Shown here: positions 1-8,047 of the stretch, in pieces | Position numbering within the stretch: the stretch's first letter is position 1 | How the letters are laid out: the number at the start of each line of letters is the position of its first letter | Assembly: GCA_030605085.1 (NCBI GenBank) | Contig: JAUWBH010000069.1 | Coordinates: 1-27,803, forward strand | From: Promethearchaeota archaeon | GTDB taxonomy: Archaea; Asgardarchaeota; Lokiarchaeia; Sigynarchaeales; SOKP01 | DNA length: 27,803 bases | Reading direction: 5' to 3' | Translations under genes and position numbers: made by a program | The notes under the pieces: model-generated | The model's database searches: none | What the model saw: only the letters and a program-made list of their open reading frames with translations | What the model was told of the DNA's origin: nothing

Positions 1-1
1 G

Positions 2-133
2 ATGTCTAATAAAAAATGCCAATGTGGCGGGAATTTAATCTATAAAACGGAAGATTATGAGTGGATTTACTACGAATGCGATTCATGCGGGCGACAAACG
101 AGAATCAATAAATTAGAAGAAGGGGATTCATAA
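2..133 (+). CDS. Small zinc-ribbon protein, 43 aa
   Basis: An open frame of 43 codons begins with ATG at the second base of the window and ends in TAA. It carries CxC at residues 6-8 and CxxC at residues 26-29, each next to glycine, which is the layout of a short zinc ribbon that could bind one metal ion. Such mini-ribbons often bind nucleic acid or other proteins, but nothing here tells which. The start cannot be verified because the upstream sequence is missing, so the protein may be longer. It faces the PfkB gene tail to tail. Confidence 0.5.
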   Translation: MSNKKCQCGGNLIYKTEDYEWIYYECDSCGRQTRINKLEEGDS

Positions 134-217
134 AGAATAAAAGGATTAAGAGTTTTTTCCGTTATTTTTTTTAAAATCAATTTAAATTAATTAAATTTTT
201 AAAAAAAAATTTCATTG
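134..217. terminator. Convergent T-rich terminator region
   Basis: This 84-base gap lies between two gene ends that face each other. The plus strand has a run of eight T at about 163-170, and the minus strand has a run of T (A on the plus strand) at about 201-209. Oligo-T runs are the usual archaeal termination signal. No strong hairpin is visible. Confidence 0.4.
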
Positions 218-1285
218 TTAATTAATTGGAAAATTAGCTATAAAATCTTTCAACTCATTTTGATTTGGTGCAATCTGTTTTGTTATTTTATATATGGCAG
301 AATAGGATGCAAATTCACCACACGAACTTAAAATCGTCTTTAATTTTTCCGAATTGTCTTTTTTAAGTACTTCATTTAATTGATCTCTATTTTCTATTTG
401 GTCGAATAGTTTGGTTAAAAAGCCCGAAGCATAGCAATCACCCGCCCCGGTACGATCGATAATTTCCTTTATTTCTACACCCGGGAAAAATAATTTAAAA
501 TTATCGGTAATTATATGAGACCCCTCTTTTCCAGCCGTGTATATCCTGATTCTAGCATATTTTCTAAATTTTTTGTCAACTTCCTCTAAAGATAAAGTTT
601 CATTTAAAATTATATAAGCATCTTTTAAATTAAGAAAGAATAGATCGTATTTCTCTTTAATTAGACTCGAGAGTTTTTCGAATGTAGCAATCTTCTGGGT
701 CTCAATATTGTACGCTGTAATTATGCCTAATTCATATCCTTTTTCAAAGATTTTAATAAACTTTTCGGCAATGGGAGTAGAAAAAATTAATTTTACATCA
801 TTAAAAATGTTGTCATCAATGCTTATACTATCGAAATTCATTTTATTTTTCAAGTTTGGGGCTAAATGAATTTTTTGAATGAATTTTGATTTTATAATAG
901 TACTCACCGGAGTTATCTCGTCGATTTGGAAGATATTATCAGTGTTTATGCCAAATTCTTTCAATTCAGATATCATCCACTCTGACCCTCTTCCTATTAC
1001 TGACATTAATTTGGTTGGAACGCCAAGTTTAGAAAGATATTCCGAAGAATTGTTTCCATTTCCACCTCTTTTAAAGAAGCAATGTCCTACAATTTTCTTT
1101 GGAGTTTCGGAAAAACCCTTTTTAACTATTTTTTCGAGTAACTTTCTATTTATAATATCGTCAGGATTGTACCTAATAAAATTAACAAGTCTATTAACAA
1201 TCTTTTCAACTAATACATCGTAAAAAGTACTTTCGTAGTAAAGATCTTGATGTAATTCCCCTAAAACTAATAAATTTTTAACCAT
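218..1285 (-). CDS. PfkB/ribokinase-family sugar kinase
   Basis: The 355-residue protein belongs to the PfkB family, which phosphorylates sugars or nucleosides with ATP. The N-terminal substrate glycine pair appears as GGNGNN at residues 74-79. The C-terminal signature DRTGAGD at 277-283 carries the catalytic Asp283 and the anion hole, and TAGKEGS at 250-256 fits the ATP-site strand. About 45 extra residues separate the first strand from the GGN motif, more than in ribokinase. The ATG start has a strong Shine-Dalgarno GGGAGGTT on the minus strand at 1295-1302. The substrate is not readable from motifs; 2-keto-3-deoxygluconate is a possibility because a KDPG-type aldolase lies about 2 kb away on the same strand, but the two are not in one tight operon. 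Confidence 0.85.
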   Translation of the reverse strand: MVKNLLVLGELHQDLYYESTFYDVLVEKIVNRLVNFIRYNPDDIINRKLLEKIVKKGFSETPKKIVGHCFFKRGGNGNNSSEYLSKLGVPTKLMSVIGRGSEWMISELKEFGINTDNIFQIDEITPVSTIIKSKFIQKIHLAPNLKNKMNFDSISIDDNIFNDVKLIFSTPIAEKFIKIFEKGYELGIITAYNIETQKIATFEKLSSLIKEKYDLFFLNLKDAYIILNETLSLEEVDKKFRKYARIRIYTAGKEGSHIITDNFKLFFPGVEIKEIIDRTGAGDCYASGFLTKLFDQIENRDQLNEVLKKDNSEKLKTILSSCGEFASYSAIYKITKQIAPNQNELKDFIANFPIN

Positions 1286-1493
1286 TAAATACTCAACCTC
1301 CCTTTAATCATTTCAAGTGAAAATTTTTTAAATTAAAAACAAAAAAAAGTTAAAAAAATAAGTTAATTAAATGTTTATGAAATATATTTAAATATTTTTT
1401 CTTGTTTTTTATTCTTGCTCAATTTGTTCAGCTTTTTTTTTTTATGTAATTCTTCTAATAAACACTTGAAGTAATATCTAATTCCCAAAAGAA

Positions 1494-2339
1494 TTAAATT
1501 CCTAGAGCTGGAAACATATAATTTGAAATAACAGAAAGATCAAAACCAAAATATTTGTTAATTATGTCTAAAATAAATTCTAGATATGCTACTGATATTT
1601 TAATTTTACTTGATTCTGTTAATTTTCTTATTAACTCGTTTTTACCTAGTTTCTCCTTACCTTTGTAATTTTCGATGAGATTCATAATTTTTTTAGATAT
1701 TTCAAAAGCTTTCTGTATGTCATTTTTTAGCATAATTAAACTAAGATTCGAATCGCGTTCTGATAAAAAATTTTGAACGAAAGATCGCTCAATCTTGATT
1801 CGTTTACTGTTTAAGAGATTATTCTTATCTCGAATTACTTTTTTATCGTCTAAAATTAAGAAATCTTTATAGAGCTTCTTATTGTAATCTTCCTTTTTTT
1901 TTACTGTAAATTCTATTTCAAATGATTTACTAAAAACAAATTTAAAAAAATTAATTAAATGAATGTGTAAAAAAACTTCGTCGTTTAAATATAAAGCTTC
2001 CTTATTTAAAACGCAACCTCGTAAAAGAAAAGTAAGAGTGAGAGCCTTCAGATTGAGTTTAATTAAATCTATGTCAATATCATCTATTCCTCGAACTTCT
2101 AATTTTTCTAATCGTCTAGTTTCTACATCTGGAAGTTGTACTTGGAAATCTACAGCAAAAGAGTCTCTCACATTCATGTCTCTATCGATGTATGCAATAA
2201 AAGCGTGTTGGCATACTTGTTTTTCTAAAATGTTCACTGCTACAATACCTCTCGTTATGTTCTTTATTATACTGTCGGAGACCATTAAATTTCCGATTGT
2301 TGAACAGAGGGGGCATCTGATTATTAATTCTCTCTTCAT
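1494..2339 (-). CDS. Unknown protein with CPxC and CxH motifs
   Basis: The 281-residue protein has an N-terminal module with CPLC at residues 9-12 and VCQH at about 42-45, followed by a stretch resembling AYIDRDMNVRD. Together these may form a metal-binding fold; I recall similar N-termini in other Asgard hypothetical proteins but cannot name the family. The rest is mostly helical and charged, with no membrane segment. It starts only 13 bases after the 7-TM gene at 2353-3036 and is probably co-transcribed and functionally coupled with it, perhaps as the soluble partner of a membrane sensor. That role is inference. Confidence 0.6.
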   Translation of the reverse strand: MKRELIIRCPLCSTIGNLMVSDSIIKNITRGIVAVNILEKQVCQHAFIAYIDRDMNVRDSFAVDFQVQLPDVETRRLEKLEVRGIDDIDIDLIKLNLKALTLTFLLRGCVLNKEALYLNDEVFLHIHLINFFKFVFSKSFEIEFTVKKKEDYNKKLYKDFLILDDKKVIRDKNNLLNSKRIKIERSFVQNFLSERDSNLSLIMLKNDIQKAFEISKKIMNLIENYKGKEKLGKNELIRKLTESSKIKISVAYLEFILDIINKYFGFDLSVISNYMFPALGI

Positions 2340-2352
2340 TCTTATAAACCTC

Positions 2353-3036
2353 TTATTCGTTTTTTAAATGAAGCATTTGCGAACCAGTATAAATAATAAT
2401 TCCTATTATCATAATTATTGGAGTAATTTCAAGGGGTATTGTTCTAAAAGAGGTAATAAAAAATTCTGAGTCCATAAAATGGGAAATGAAAACCAAAATT
2501 ATCCCAACAAGAATCCCAATCGATTTTCGGCGCGCAATACTAGTTGTTTTGAAAACCAGATATAGATACAAAAAAATTAATGAACCAATAAAGATGAACC
2601 CAAAGATATAATATATCATTAAGGCAAAATATCTATTTGTTATACCTATTAATGTAATAAACCCAATAACGAATGCAATTAAGTTAATAGTCGTTAATAA
2701 CTTCTTCGTGAATTTTATCACATAAGTTTCTAAGACGAATAACCAGAAAATTATCCCTATTAGGTTAAAAATATATCCCAGAATTACGTAGAAGTCATAA
2801 TTCTGCGGTTGGTGTACAGCAATTATATAAACCAACCGCGTAAGGCCAAAAAAAAGACCCAATATAGAATAAGCCAGAAATGCCATTTTTAAGCTCTTCG
2901 TTTCTGACATAAAAGTCCTTATCAAGAACAAGCAAGAGCTTACGAACAATAAAATAATAACTATATACCAAAGAATTAAGCTTATTCCTTGATAATAGCC
3001 AATTCCCTTTAACGATTCGGGCATTCCAAAAATCAT
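2353..3036 (-). CDS. 7-TM membrane protein, function unknown
   Basis: The 227-residue protein has about seven hydrophobic segments, near residues 15-40, 50-73, 84-106, 113-134, 138-162, 172-190 and 200-220, with short charged loops and a short cytoplasmic-looking tail. The size and spacing recall the 7-TM sensor modules at the N-terminus of some archaeal and bacterial signalling proteins, but no output domain is attached. It is followed after 13 bases by the CPxC-motif protein, so the two probably form a two-gene unit. No transporter signature is visible. Confidence 0.65.
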   Translation of the reverse strand: MIFGMPESLKGIGYYQGISLILWYIVIILLFVSSCLFLIRTFMSETKSLKMAFLAYSILGLFFGLTRLVYIIAVHQPQNYDFYVILGYIFNLIGIIFWLFVLETYVIKFTKKLLTTINLIAFVIGFITLIGITNRYFALMIYYIFGFIFIGSLIFLYLYLVFKTTSIARRKSIGILVGIILVFISHFMDSEFFITSFRTIPLEITPIIMIIGIIIYTGSQMLHLKNE

Positions 3037-3124
3037 ATTTTAAGAGCCAAGTTTAATTAAACATATATAAATTATAATTATCTTATATATTCAAATTAAA
3101 TGTAAGAGCTTTTAAATTTAATTA

Positions 3125-3676
3125 TCATAGTTCTGATTTAATCAGTAAAATAGCCTCTCTTGTTAATCGTCTTATCTCTTCAAAATTTTTTGACGAGATC
3201 AGGTCTTTTTTCACAATCCAGCTTCCGCCACATGCAATAACATTATTTTCTTTCAAATAACTAATTAAAGTTTCGTTGTTTATTCCACCTGTTGGCATAA
3301 ATTTAACATATGGGTATGGACCTGCCAAATTCTTAAGCATTTTAGTACCACCAGAAAGATCAGCAGGAAAAAATTTAAAGAAATTTAGGCCTCTCTCAAG
3401 CCCCCATTCAATCATAGTTGGTGTATTCAAACCAGGAATAATTGTTATTTTCTTTTTTACGCAATAATCTACAACACTTGGATTAAATCCCGGCGTAACT
3501 ATAAATTTTGCTCCTGCACTTACGGCTCTTTTTACTTGATCAACTTTTAATATTGTACCCGCCCCAACTAAAAGATCTGGCATATTTTTCGTCAAAATAA
3601 ATATTGATTCCTCCGTAGCTTCAGTTCGAAAGGTAATTTCAATGATAGGAAGCTCGGCTTCAACAAGCCGATTCAT
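3125..3676 (-). CDS. eda: KDPG/KHG aldolase, N-terminally short
   Basis: This class I aldolase cleaves 2-keto-3-deoxy-6-phosphogluconate (or 4-hydroxy-2-oxoglutarate) to pyruvate and an aldehyde. The active site can be read: Glu13 and Arg18 in EITFRT, VGAGT at 37-41, TPGF at 61-64, PG at 81-82, the Schiff-base Lys101 in FFKFFPAD, PTGGI at 128-132 and CGGSW at 149-153. At 183 residues it is 20-25 short of the family length because it begins inside the first helix; strand 1 of the barrel is missing. An in-frame TAA lies 10 codons upstream of the ATG, and only 57 bases separate it from the preceding gene. It may be a truncated, unstable copy, or the region may hold an assembly error. Confidence 0.85.
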   Translation of the reverse strand: MNRLVEAELPIIEITFRTEATEESIFILTKNMPDLLVGAGTILKVDQVKRAVSAGAKFIVTPGFNPSVVDYCVKKKITIIPGLNTPTMIEWGLERGLNFFKFFPADLSGGTKMLKNLAGPYPYVKFMPTGGINNETLISYLKENNVIACGGSWIVKKDLISSKNFEEIRRLTREAILLIKSEL

Positions 3677-3733
3677 ATTGTTTGGAAGGATTAAAAAAAA
3701 GTATTAAGAAATTAGTTTAACACCATTAATTAC

Positions 3734-4432
3734 TTATAAATATTTTTCCTGTTTCCACGCTCCATACCTTACGATAAAACCTAAAATTAATCCTTTGTAA
3801 ATTGTAATTTTTTGCCCCGTTGTCCAAACCATTAATTCTGCCGTACTAGAGACATTTGCGAGTGGTACGGCGTAAAATCGCCATACTGAAAACATTATAA
3901 TGGAAATCGTTATTGAAATTATGTAAATAAACGCGTAAATGTTAGGAAATTCTTTATTATGGAAAATAACAATTATATATAAAATTCCTCCAATAAGCCC
4001 AGTTAAACTCGAAATAAAAACAAAAAGTAAATGGGCAGCACTATAGACATTGGAAGGCGTAAATGCAATCCCCACAACCGAGATTCCGGCAATAATCCAG
4101 AAGAAAGAACCAGCAATGCTAAGTCCCTTTTCTAAATTTGTTTCACTGAAAAAATGAAGCATAGCTATGGCGAAAAGAATCGCAGAAATACCGTTTACGC
4201 TTAATGTTATCGTGTATATCATGTATGAAACTGTATTGTCCTTCCCCGAATATGACCTAGTTCGCCCTAAATCGCTGAAAAAGTTTTCAAAAAAAGTATA
4301 CCTTGGAGCATTTGGATTAACTGCCGTACCTCCTGTATAGAATAACATTGCTATAGCAGTAAGGATAGCGAATTGCATAATGCCAATCATACTAAGAATG
4401 AAAAACAATTCTTTCCAATTTCTAATACTCAT
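3734..4432 (-). CDS. DUF998-like 6-TM membrane protein
   Basis: The 232-residue protein has about six membrane segments. After the first one it carries ENFFSDLGRT and a following Asn, which match the conserved extracytoplasmic motif of DUF998-type membrane proteins. The function of that family is unknown. The ATG start fits the onset of the first hydrophobic helix, preceded by a short basic stretch. It lies upstream of the short aldolase on the same strand; there is no reason beyond proximity to link them. Confidence 0.6.
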   Translation of the reverse strand: MSIRNWKELFFILSMIGIMQFAILTAIAMLFYTGGTAVNPNAPRYTFFENFFSDLGRTRSYSGKDNTVSYMIYTITLSVNGISAILFAIAMLHFFSETNLEKGLSIAGSFFWIIAGISVVGIAFTPSNVYSAAHLLFVFISSLTGLIGGILYIIVIFHNKEFPNIYAFIYIISITISIIMFSVWRFYAVPLANVSSTAELMVWTTGQKITIYKGLILGFIVRYGAWKQEKYL

Positions 4433-4602
4433 TTAATTTAACTTCCTCATTTTTTTGTCTAAGAGAATTTTAAATTGTATTTGCATGAAAATATTTGCTT
4501 TTTAATATTAATAACTTTTTTTAGGATTGTTGCTACTAATTGAATTTTAAAATCAAAAATGAAATAGTCAAATAACACTTTCTTTATTTACAAAAATTGA
4601 GA

Positions 4603-5529
4603 TTATTTATCTTTAGCAAATAATCTTAATAATTTTGTTCCAAAAAGAAGTAAGGTCGTTTTTGGTAATATTCTTGGGAGGATAAATTCTCCTTTTTTGC
4701 GTTGCTCCTTTAGAAATTTTAAAGCATCTTTAAGTTCTTTTTGAGAACGAGTCGAAAATTCTGTAATACATTTACGCGTTGTAAAAATTGCGACTTTTAC
4801 CTTTTGCTTTAGCTTCTTTTCTACAATTCTAAAGTATTTTTCTCGTTTTGGAGCTTTTTTCCAATTAAAATTCGTAAGAAATCCTTCTATTCCTAGCTTA
4901 TCTATAGAGGCCATTAAATTAATGACGCCATTTTTACTTCCAATAATCCAACTCATAACTACATTATTTTTCTTATCGGTAACTACTATAGAAAAGAGTC
5001 CATTTTTAGGTAATAAGAGATTTAGTAGTAAAGGAAGTTTCTCTACTTGAGACAATAAATCTGACAGGGGATTTTTTGGTAAGATTATTATATTATTTTT
5101 TTTTATTTCTTTGAGGATAAGTTCCGAAAGTAGTTTTAAATCCTCGTAATAAGAAGGATATCCCTCTCTCTGAAGTCTTTTGGAAGCAATTTTATTAAAT
5201 TTTGAAATTTTTGAGGCAATTGCTTCTAATTTAAGCGCTATTAATTCACATTTTTCGTGTTTGTGAAGTGCCTTAAAAAATTTGAGTTTATTTTCCTTGT
5301 CAAATTCTTTTTCCATTAAATCTGTTCTTAACTTATCGTTATCGTTTATTCTTTCGAGAGCTTTATAAATTCTATTCTTTTTCCAGAAAACGATAATTTG
5401 TCTTATTTCCTTTTTGGGATCTTGCAGCATTTCCTGAATGCTCTCAAAGAAATCAATTATATCTTGCAAATATTCCATTTTGATATTATATTGCTTTACT
5501 AGCTCACCAAACAGAATTTTCATTGCCAT
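4603..5529 (-). CDS. Hypothetical protein, 308 aa
   Basis: I do not recognise this protein. The first 160 residues are predicted to be mainly helical and strongly charged, with many Lys and Glu. A more hydrophobic alpha/beta-like part follows at about 165-215, containing a strand pattern around LFSIVVTDKKNNVVMSWI that resembles, only loosely, roadblock/longin-type domains. The C-terminus is basic. There is no signal peptide or clear membrane helix. A T/A-rich TATA-like element lies about 20-35 bases upstream of the ATG, so the mRNA may have little or no leader. Confidence 0.5.
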   Translation of the reverse strand: MAMKILFGELVKQYNIKMEYLQDIIDFFESIQEMLQDPKKEIRQIIVFWKKNRIYKALERINDNDKLRTDLMEKEFDKENKLKFFKALHKHEKCELIALKLEAIASKISKFNKIASKRLQREGYPSYYEDLKLLSELILKEIKKNNIIILPKNPLSDLLSQVEKLPLLLNLLLPKNGLFSIVVTDKKNNVVMSWIIGSKNGVINLMASIDKLGIEGFLTNFNWKKAPKREKYFRIVEKKLKQKVKVAIFTTRKCITEFSTRSQKELKDALKFLKEQRKKGEFILPRILPKTTLLLFGTKLLRLFAKDK

Positions 5530-5639
5530 TTCTTTAGTATTAAATTTAATTTAATTTTTATAAATTTTTTTACATTCTATGTCAATATATTTTGAAATCA
5601 ATAATTTTATAATTATTTGGTTATAATAATTATCTATTA
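5530..5639. promoter_or_regulatory. Divergent promoter region
   Basis: This 110-base gap separates two divergent genes. On the plus strand a TATA-like TTTTATAATT at 5605-5614 lies about 30 bases before the ATG of the acetyltransferase gene, the distance expected for a leaderless or nearly leaderless archaeal transcript. On the minus strand TTTATAAAAATT around 5550-5565 could serve the other gene. No Shine-Dalgarno is visible on either side. Confidence 0.4.
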
Positions 5640-6200
5640 ATGCCAGAACTTCAAAAAATTGATATAGCTTTTAATATTAATGAATATCGTTTTGATTCAG
5701 GAAATAAAGATTTAAACGAATTTTTTTATAATAGAACTATAGATTTTATTAAAGGGGGTTATTCTCAAATATACATCCTAAAAGAAAATACCGATAAGCA
5801 TATTATAGGTTATTTTGCTATTTCGTGCTGTCAAATTGAATTTACTAAAGAGTTATTGTCGTTTACAAAAAAAGTGCGGTACATTCCTGGCTTATTAATA
5901 GGTCAATTAGCAATAGATATAGATTTTCAAAACAGAAAATTTGGAACTTTTCTATTAACAAAAGCAATTAAAATTGGCTTAAATATTTCTAAAAAAGTGG
6001 GATGTAGAATAATGGTAGTTGATGCGTCTACAAATTTAAGAGTAATTAATTTTTATAAATTGGTTAATTTTAAATTTGTTAAAAAGAGCTTAGGAGAAAA
6101 AATAGAGCAAGAATTACAAAAAACGAGTAAATCTAAATACAATACGGTAAAGATGTACTTTGATTTAAACGATATTACAACTCAATCTATTCTTCCGTAA
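5640..6200 (+). CDS. GNAT acetyltransferase, TacT-like
   Basis: The 186-residue protein has the GNAT fold pattern: a substrate-side helix region at 20-40, strands at 42-62, the strand IGQLAIDID at 87-95 and the acetyl-CoA loop FQNRKFGTFLL at 96-106. The helix and FYKLVNF at 138-144 carry the usual Tyr. The layout, including the conserved Gln-Leu-Ala strand, resembles the TacT/AtaT toxin acetyltransferases that modify aminoacyl-tRNA. The first glycine of the QxxGxG loop is Lys100, which may weaken CoA binding. No ribbon-helix-helix antitoxin precedes it, as TacA would. It could therefore be a stand-alone acetyltransferase instead of a toxin. Confidence 0.7.
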   Translation: MPELQKIDIAFNINEYRFDSGNKDLNEFFYNRTIDFIKGGYSQIYILKENTDKHIIGYFAISCCQIEFTKELLSFTKKVRYIPGLLIGQLAIDIDFQNRKFGTFLLTKAIKIGLNISKKVGCRIMVVDASTNLRVINFYKLVNFKFVKKSLGEKIEQELQKTSKSKYNTVKMYFDLNDITTQSILP

Positions 6201-6206
6201 AATCTT

Positions 6207-6431
6207 TTACATCAGTTTAAAATTCAAAATAAACTTTGCTAGTTTTTCGTTGTATTTAGAATTTTTTAAATTTTCTAAAAGTGCCTTAGCATCTTCTTTA
6301 GAATCTATAATAAAATCATCGTTATAATTCGTTAAAATGTGAAAATTCTCTGGTTCTAAAATATTTTCGTAATTTTCATTAGACTTTAATTCTCTCTCTT
6401 TTCTTGTCTTTTTATTTGATTCAATTTTCAT
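6207..6431 (-). CDS. Small hypothetical protein, 74 aa
   Basis: I do not recognise this protein. It is highly charged, with a Lys/Glu/Asn-rich N-terminal half and a helical C-terminal half rich in Lys and Leu. I chose the ATG at 6431 over a GTG three codons earlier because an AGGATGTG element on the minus strand sits at the right distance from it. It ends six bases from the end of the acetyltransferase gene on the other strand. An antitoxin role is possible from the neighbourhood, but the orientation does not support an operon with either neighbour. Confidence 0.4.
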   Translation of the reverse strand: MKIESNKKTRKERELKSNENYENILEPENFHILTNYNDDFIIDSKEDAKALLENLKNSKYNEKLAKFILNFKLM

Positions 6432-6545
6432 TAAAAACACATCCTAATTTTAAAACTTCTCTATTTTTTTGCATCATTTAAATTATATTTTACAATTTCT
6501 TAAATTTTTGTATCTTTTAATCAATTAAAAAATAATGCTAAGATA

Positions 6546-6791
6546 TTGCACGGAAACATCTTATATATTTCGAGGGATTCACTTAAATACGCTAATATTC
6601 TTATAAAACAGATCTTTGAGATTGTAAGTCATCTAGAACAATTTCCTAAGCTTGGAAGGAAAGTCCCAGAATACAACGACCCTAATTTACGAGATATTCT
6701 TTATAAAAGCTATAGAATTGTGTATTTAATAAAAAAAGAACACCTTGAAGTCATCTCTGTAATTCATGGAAGCCGTAAGTTAACTTTATAA
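6546..6791 (+). CDS. RelE/ParE-family toxin-like, unclear start
   Basis: The frame encodes most of a ParE-type fold: SRDSLKYANILIKQIFEIV (helix 1), FPKLGRKVPEY, then RDILYKSYRIVYLIKK and VISVIHGSRKL, which match the conserved GR, YRI.Y and HG.R.L signature of this ribosome- or gyrase-targeting toxin family. No ATG exists in frame; the only candidate is TTG at 6546, and the usual first strand is missing or degraded, while the frame stays open back to about 6504. No antitoxin gene lies directly upstream on the same strand. It is probably a decaying or inactive toxin gene. Confidence 0.6.
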   Translation: MHGNILYISRDSLKYANILIKQIFEIVSHLEQFPKLGRKVPEYNDPNLRDILYKSYRIVYLIKKEHLEVISVIHGSRKLTL

Positions 6792-6965
6792 AACTTTTTA
6801 TTAAAAACAATCTAATCTGATAAATTTTTATTTTTTCCGTAGAAATAGTTTTTTGCATTAATTATTTTTATTTACACTATAAATAAAACATCAATGTTTA
6901 AGTGATTATGACTCTCAAATGGCTAAAATACTTGAAATTGATCTTAGCAAATTTGCTCCTATATC

Positions 6966-6986
6966 TAATTCATATATATACTTTTA
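6966..6986 (+). promoter_or_regulatory. TATA element before the serpin gene
   Basis: CATATATATAC at 6971-6981 lies about 27 bases before the ATG at 7003. This is the spacing at which archaeal transcription would start almost exactly on the start codon, and no Shine-Dalgarno is present, so a leaderless mRNA is likely. Confidence 0.4.
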
Positions 6987-7002
6987 ACACTGTGTTATTA
7001 AT

Positions 7003-7572
7003 ATGTCAGACAAAGAAAAAGATGTGGTTGCAGAAGCTAATAATAATTTTTCCTTAAAATTATACCCCCTATTAATAAAACCTAACGAAAATCTATTTTT
7101 TTCACCTTTTAGCATATTTACCGCACTTGCGATGGCTTATGCTGGTGCGAGAAGCATCACTGAAAGGCAGATGGCGGACGTGTTGAAATTCAATACAGAT
7201 CAAGAAGTTTTGCACCCCCTTATTCAACAGTTAACGGATATTTTAATAAGTAAAGATGTTGAGATCAAAGTTGCTAATGCGTTATGGGTACAATTGGGAT
7301 ATAATCTTCTTAACAAATACATGTTTATTATCAATAGAAGTTATAACGGTTCGGTTTATAAATTAGATTTTAAGAAAGCCTCTGAAGCCTGTGCCAAAAT
7401 AAACTCATGGGTTTCTGAACAGACTAGAGATAAAATCACGAATATAATTAATGAGGGCTTGCTACATGAAGACTTGAGATTAATTCTAATCAATGCGATT
7501 TATTTTAAATCTGAATGGGAATCAACTTTTAAGGAAGAAAACACTAAGGACGAAGACTTTACATTAATCTAA
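7003..7572 (+). pseudogene. Truncated serpin (N-terminal half)
   Basis: The 189 residues match the first half of a serpin, a protease inhibitor that traps serine or cysteine proteases by inserting its reactive-centre loop into a beta-sheet. Recognisable parts are NLFFSPFSIFTALAMAYAG at 30-48, the region ERQMADVLKF, VANALWVQ, INSWVSEQTRDKI and LILINAIYFKSEWESTF near the end. Serpins are normally about 370-400 residues; everything after the early part of the fold, including the hinge and reactive-centre loop, is missing. The stop is followed two bases later by an unrelated ATG frame. Such a product cannot inhibit by the known mechanism, so this is best taken as a gene fragment. Confidence 0.75.
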
Positions 7573-7574
7573 AT

Positions 7575-7835
7575 ATGGAAGATCAAAATGTAGATAAAAA
7601 ATCTAATACCTCCGCTAATACATCAATAAAAGGGGAGAAAAAATTCAAGAAAAATAAATTAAATACGAAAATCCTGAATTATCTTTCAGATATATCTTCA
7701 AGATTAAAGAAAATAACAGATCGAGATGAAAAAGTCCAGATTTTAGTAAAATTTGATGAATATTTGAAGAAGTATGGAGATATTATCGAAAAGGAGTGTC
7801 CAGATAAATTGGTAAGTATTTTAAACTCTTTATAG
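7575..7835 (+). CDS. Small charged hypothetical protein, 86 aa
   Basis: I do not recognise this protein. Its first 35 residues are Lys/Asn/Ser-rich and probably disordered, and the rest looks helical with a heptad-like pattern (ILNYLSDISSRLKKI onward), so a small coiled coil is possible. The ATG comes two bases after the serpin stop codon, which suggests either an operon or a junction created when the serpin lost its second half. No clear ribosome site of its own is visible. Confidence 0.4.
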   Translation: MEDQNVDKKSNTSANTSIKGEKKFKKNKLNTKILNYLSDISSRLKKITDRDEKVQILVKFDEYLKKYGDIIEKECPDKLVSILNSL

Positions 7836-7952
7836 TATTTATTTTTTGTTGATATAAAATGGGCAATTGATACCAATTTATTTACTACTATTAGATACGC
7901 AAGAAAATTAATAGAGGACGAAAAAATAATATTTTCTTCTCTACAATTTTAA
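7836..7952 (+). pseudogene. Possible PIN-domain toxin fragment
   Basis: Directly after the stop at 7833-7835 the same frame stays open for 38 codons and contains WAIDTNLFTTIRYARKLIED, which resembles the first strand and helix of a VapC-type PIN domain, with the catalytic Asp-Thr-Asn start. There is no usable start codon in this frame and it ends at 7952, far short of the 120-140 residues of a PIN protein. It may be the remains of a toxin whose antitoxin type is seen 96 bases further on. The similarity is short, so this is tentative. Confidence 0.25.
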
Positions 7953-8012
7953 TATTAATTATTCTACTGATTTTTTTTCAATATAGAATAAGTTAAAAAA
8001 AAATTTAATATA

Positions 8013-8027
8013 GGGTTATATATCCAT
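8013..8027 (+). promoter_or_regulatory. TATA element before the vapB-like gene
   Basis: GGTTATATATCC at 8014-8025 lies 23-34 bases before the ATG at 8048, and no Shine-Dalgarno is seen between them. This fits a leaderless transcript. Confidence 0.4.
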
Positions 8028-8047
8028 TTATTTTTATTTTAATTATA

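Noticed and set aside
879..1223. Long plus-strand frame of 114 codons
   Set aside because: It lies opposite the PfkB gene, whose motifs are clear; it is an antisense shadow.
1963..2367. Plus-strand frame of 134 codons
   Set aside because: Antisense to the CPxC-motif gene and without any domain pattern or ribosome site.
6919..6987. A 22-codon ATG frame beginning MAKILEIDLSKF
   Set aside because: It overlaps the TATA element of the serpin gene, has no ribosome site and is too short to judge; the slight likeness to the start of aldehyde:ferredoxin oxidoreductases is not sufficient.
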